From Thermoanaerobacteraceae bacterium (lineage in GTDB: Bacteria; Bacillota; Desulfotomaculia; Desulfotomaculales; Ammonificaceae): DNA of 5,549 nucleotides. Positions 4,551-5,549 of the stretch are shown here, in pieces (position 1 is the first letter of the stretch; each line of letters begins with the position of its first letter). The notes beneath the pieces were generated by a model, which had not been told where the DNA came from, made no database searches, and saw only the letters and a program-made list of their open reading frames with translations. Position numbers and translations under genes: made by a program. Where the stretch lies: positions 1 to 5,549 of the forward strand of contig JASEJH010000119.1 in NCBI GenBank assembly GCA_030016455.1, in the 5' to 3' direction.

Positions 4551-5549
4551 TTGAACGCGATCCAAATCAAAAAGATGTACCTTGAATTTATGGCAAAGCG
4601 CGGCTGGCCTACCCGTAAGTCCGGGAAGTTAGTGGACTCGACCTTCCCCCACTGTTTCACCATCAGCGGCGCGGTTGACTGGTTCAATACCAAGCTTAGA
4701 ACCGACCCTTTTCGCAAAGAGGCCTACGCCTACTGGGTAAGATGCTTCAGGCACTATGATGCGCCGGACGACACGCATTTACCCTTTTTCTGGATGCTTC
4801 TTTGCGTCTCCTGGGACCTTTACCCCCGGGAAAAGGCGATCGCGGATAATTTCGCCTTTTTCAAAGAGCTGGGCCTCGACCAGAACCGGCTCAAAATCAC
4901 CTGCTGGAAGGGCGGCAAAGTTTACGGCAGGGGGATAAACCTGGCGGCGGATGTCGAGAATTCTTGCACCGGCCGTGAATTCAAAAAGATGCAAAAAGAA
5001 GGGATTTTCATTCCCAGAGACGACGAGGCGGTGAATGCCTGGAAAAGGTGCGGCATCAAAGACGACCAGATAATTCGCGCCGGGGAGTTGGAAACCCTCG
5101 ACCCGTCCGGCTTTGATGCCATCCTGCTGAATGCCAGGGAGTACTTTGCCGGCGTGAGAAGCGAACCTTACTACGAGATAAACGGCAGGTATGTGGAAAT
5201 CGGCGTTTTCCTGAGCGAAGAGTACATAAAGAAGCCAATAGCCCTGAGAGATAAAGTTCCGCAGGAGGTCCTGGAAGACCCTCTCGACAGCGATAAATTT
5301 CTGCTTCGCCTGAAGCCCAAGCCCGTTCCGGCCGGATTCGGCTTTGAAAGGCTGGCGATGGCGGTAAATGATTTCAACAGCTTTTATGAACTGGAGCCTT
5401 ACCGGACGCTTAGGGAGGTTTTAACCAGCGGGCGAAAATTAGATGAAAGCAAGGAAAAAATGGTTCTGGAAACGGCTGCATATGTACCTGCCATTGTCTG
5501 GCTTGTGCATGACGGGGCAGATTTACTGGTCAAGAATAAGGAGCGCCAG
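4551..5549 (+). CDS. Divergent alanyl-tRNA synthetase-like protein, C-terminus beyond window
   Basis: 333 codons are seen with no stop before the window edge. TTG 4551 is chosen because GGAGG (4539-4543) lies 7 bases upstream and homology begins at once. By-eye comparison with bacterial AlaRS places residues 4-18 on the first helix (EIRxxFLxFF), 63-67 (VRCFR) on motif 2, 75-97 on the helix after motif 2 (FFWML for FFEML), 157-176 (DDEAVNAW to IIRAG) on DEAYEIW to IIRIG, 203-209 (RSEPYYE) on CSEIYYD, 213-220 (RYVEIGVF) on RYLEIWNLVF, and 260-267 (PAGFGFER) on motif 3 DTGMGLER. Residues 303-333 match the start of the helical tRNA-recognition domain. The motif-2 loop is shortened, GNFSFG is replaced by CVSWD, and TGPCGPC is lost. 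Authentic AlaRS is far more conserved, so this is a paralogue, not the housekeeping enzyme; amino-acid activation, tRNA binding without aminoacylation, or a regulatory role are possible. Base composition is lower in GC than the genes to its left. Confidence 0.8.
   Translation, partial: MNAIQIKKMYLEFMAKRGWPTRKSGKLVDSTFPHCFTISGAVDWFNTKLRTDPFRKEAYAYWVRCFRHYDAPDDTHLPFFWMLLCVSWDLYPREKAIADNFAFFKELGLDQNRLKITCWKGGKVYGRGINLAADVENSCTGREFKKMQKEGIFIPRDDEAVNAWKRCGIKDDQIIRAGELETLDPSGFDAILLNAREYFAGVRSEPYYEINGRYVEIGVFLSEEYIKKPIALRDKVPQEVLEDPLDSDKFLLRLKPKPVPAGFGFERLAMAVNDFNSFYELEPYRTLREVLTSGRKLDESKEKMVLETAAYVPAIVWLVHDGADLLVKNKERQ

Overview
The window looks like a GC-rich chromosome segment of a Firmicutes-type bacterium. 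The main reasons are strong Shine-Dalgarno sites (GGAGG variants) ahead of most genes, use of GTG and TTG starts, a short KK-type lipoprotein leader, and GC-rich codon use. A member of the high-GC clostridial/Desulfotomaculum-Pelotomaculum kind would fit. That placement is an inference from style, not from a marker gene.

Layout. Bases 1-291 hold no gene I can identify, but contain several inverted repeats and a good -10 hexamer (189-194) facing the first gene. At 306-1238 (+) lies a predicted lipoprotein of unknown function. Converging on it at 1413-2099 (-) is a classical short-chain dehydrogenase/reductase with an intact catalytic tetrad and its own plausible promoter (2180-2209, minus strand). 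The divergent gap 2100-2418 is GC-rich and hairpin-rich. Next come three plus-strand genes with gaps of about 100 to 200 bases: a small capless HAD-fold protein (2419-2874) whose second motif-I acid is replaced by Ser; an unrecognised 150-residue protein (2971-3423) preceded by a terminator-like hairpin placed just ahead of its ribosome-binding site; and an amidohydrolase-2 family metal-dependent hydrolase (3631-4434). The 207-base gap before the hydrolase contains a strong hairpin.

From about 4435 the base composition becomes visibly more AT-rich. A hairpin-bearing leader precedes an ORF that starts at TTG 4551 and runs off the window end (333 codons seen). This protein aligns by eye along its length with the N-terminal half of alanyl-tRNA synthetase (catalytic core and start of the tRNA-recognition helical domain). 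It has a shortened motif-2 loop and has lost the usual TGPCGPC and GNFSFG signatures. I regard this divergent AlaRS paralogue as the most interesting item.

How the genes work together is not evident. They do not form a recognisable pathway, and their spacing (none overlap, several have terminator- or hairpin-like sequence between them) argues for mostly separate transcription units rather than one tight operon. No tRNA, rRNA, CRISPR array, complete mobile element or origin was seen.
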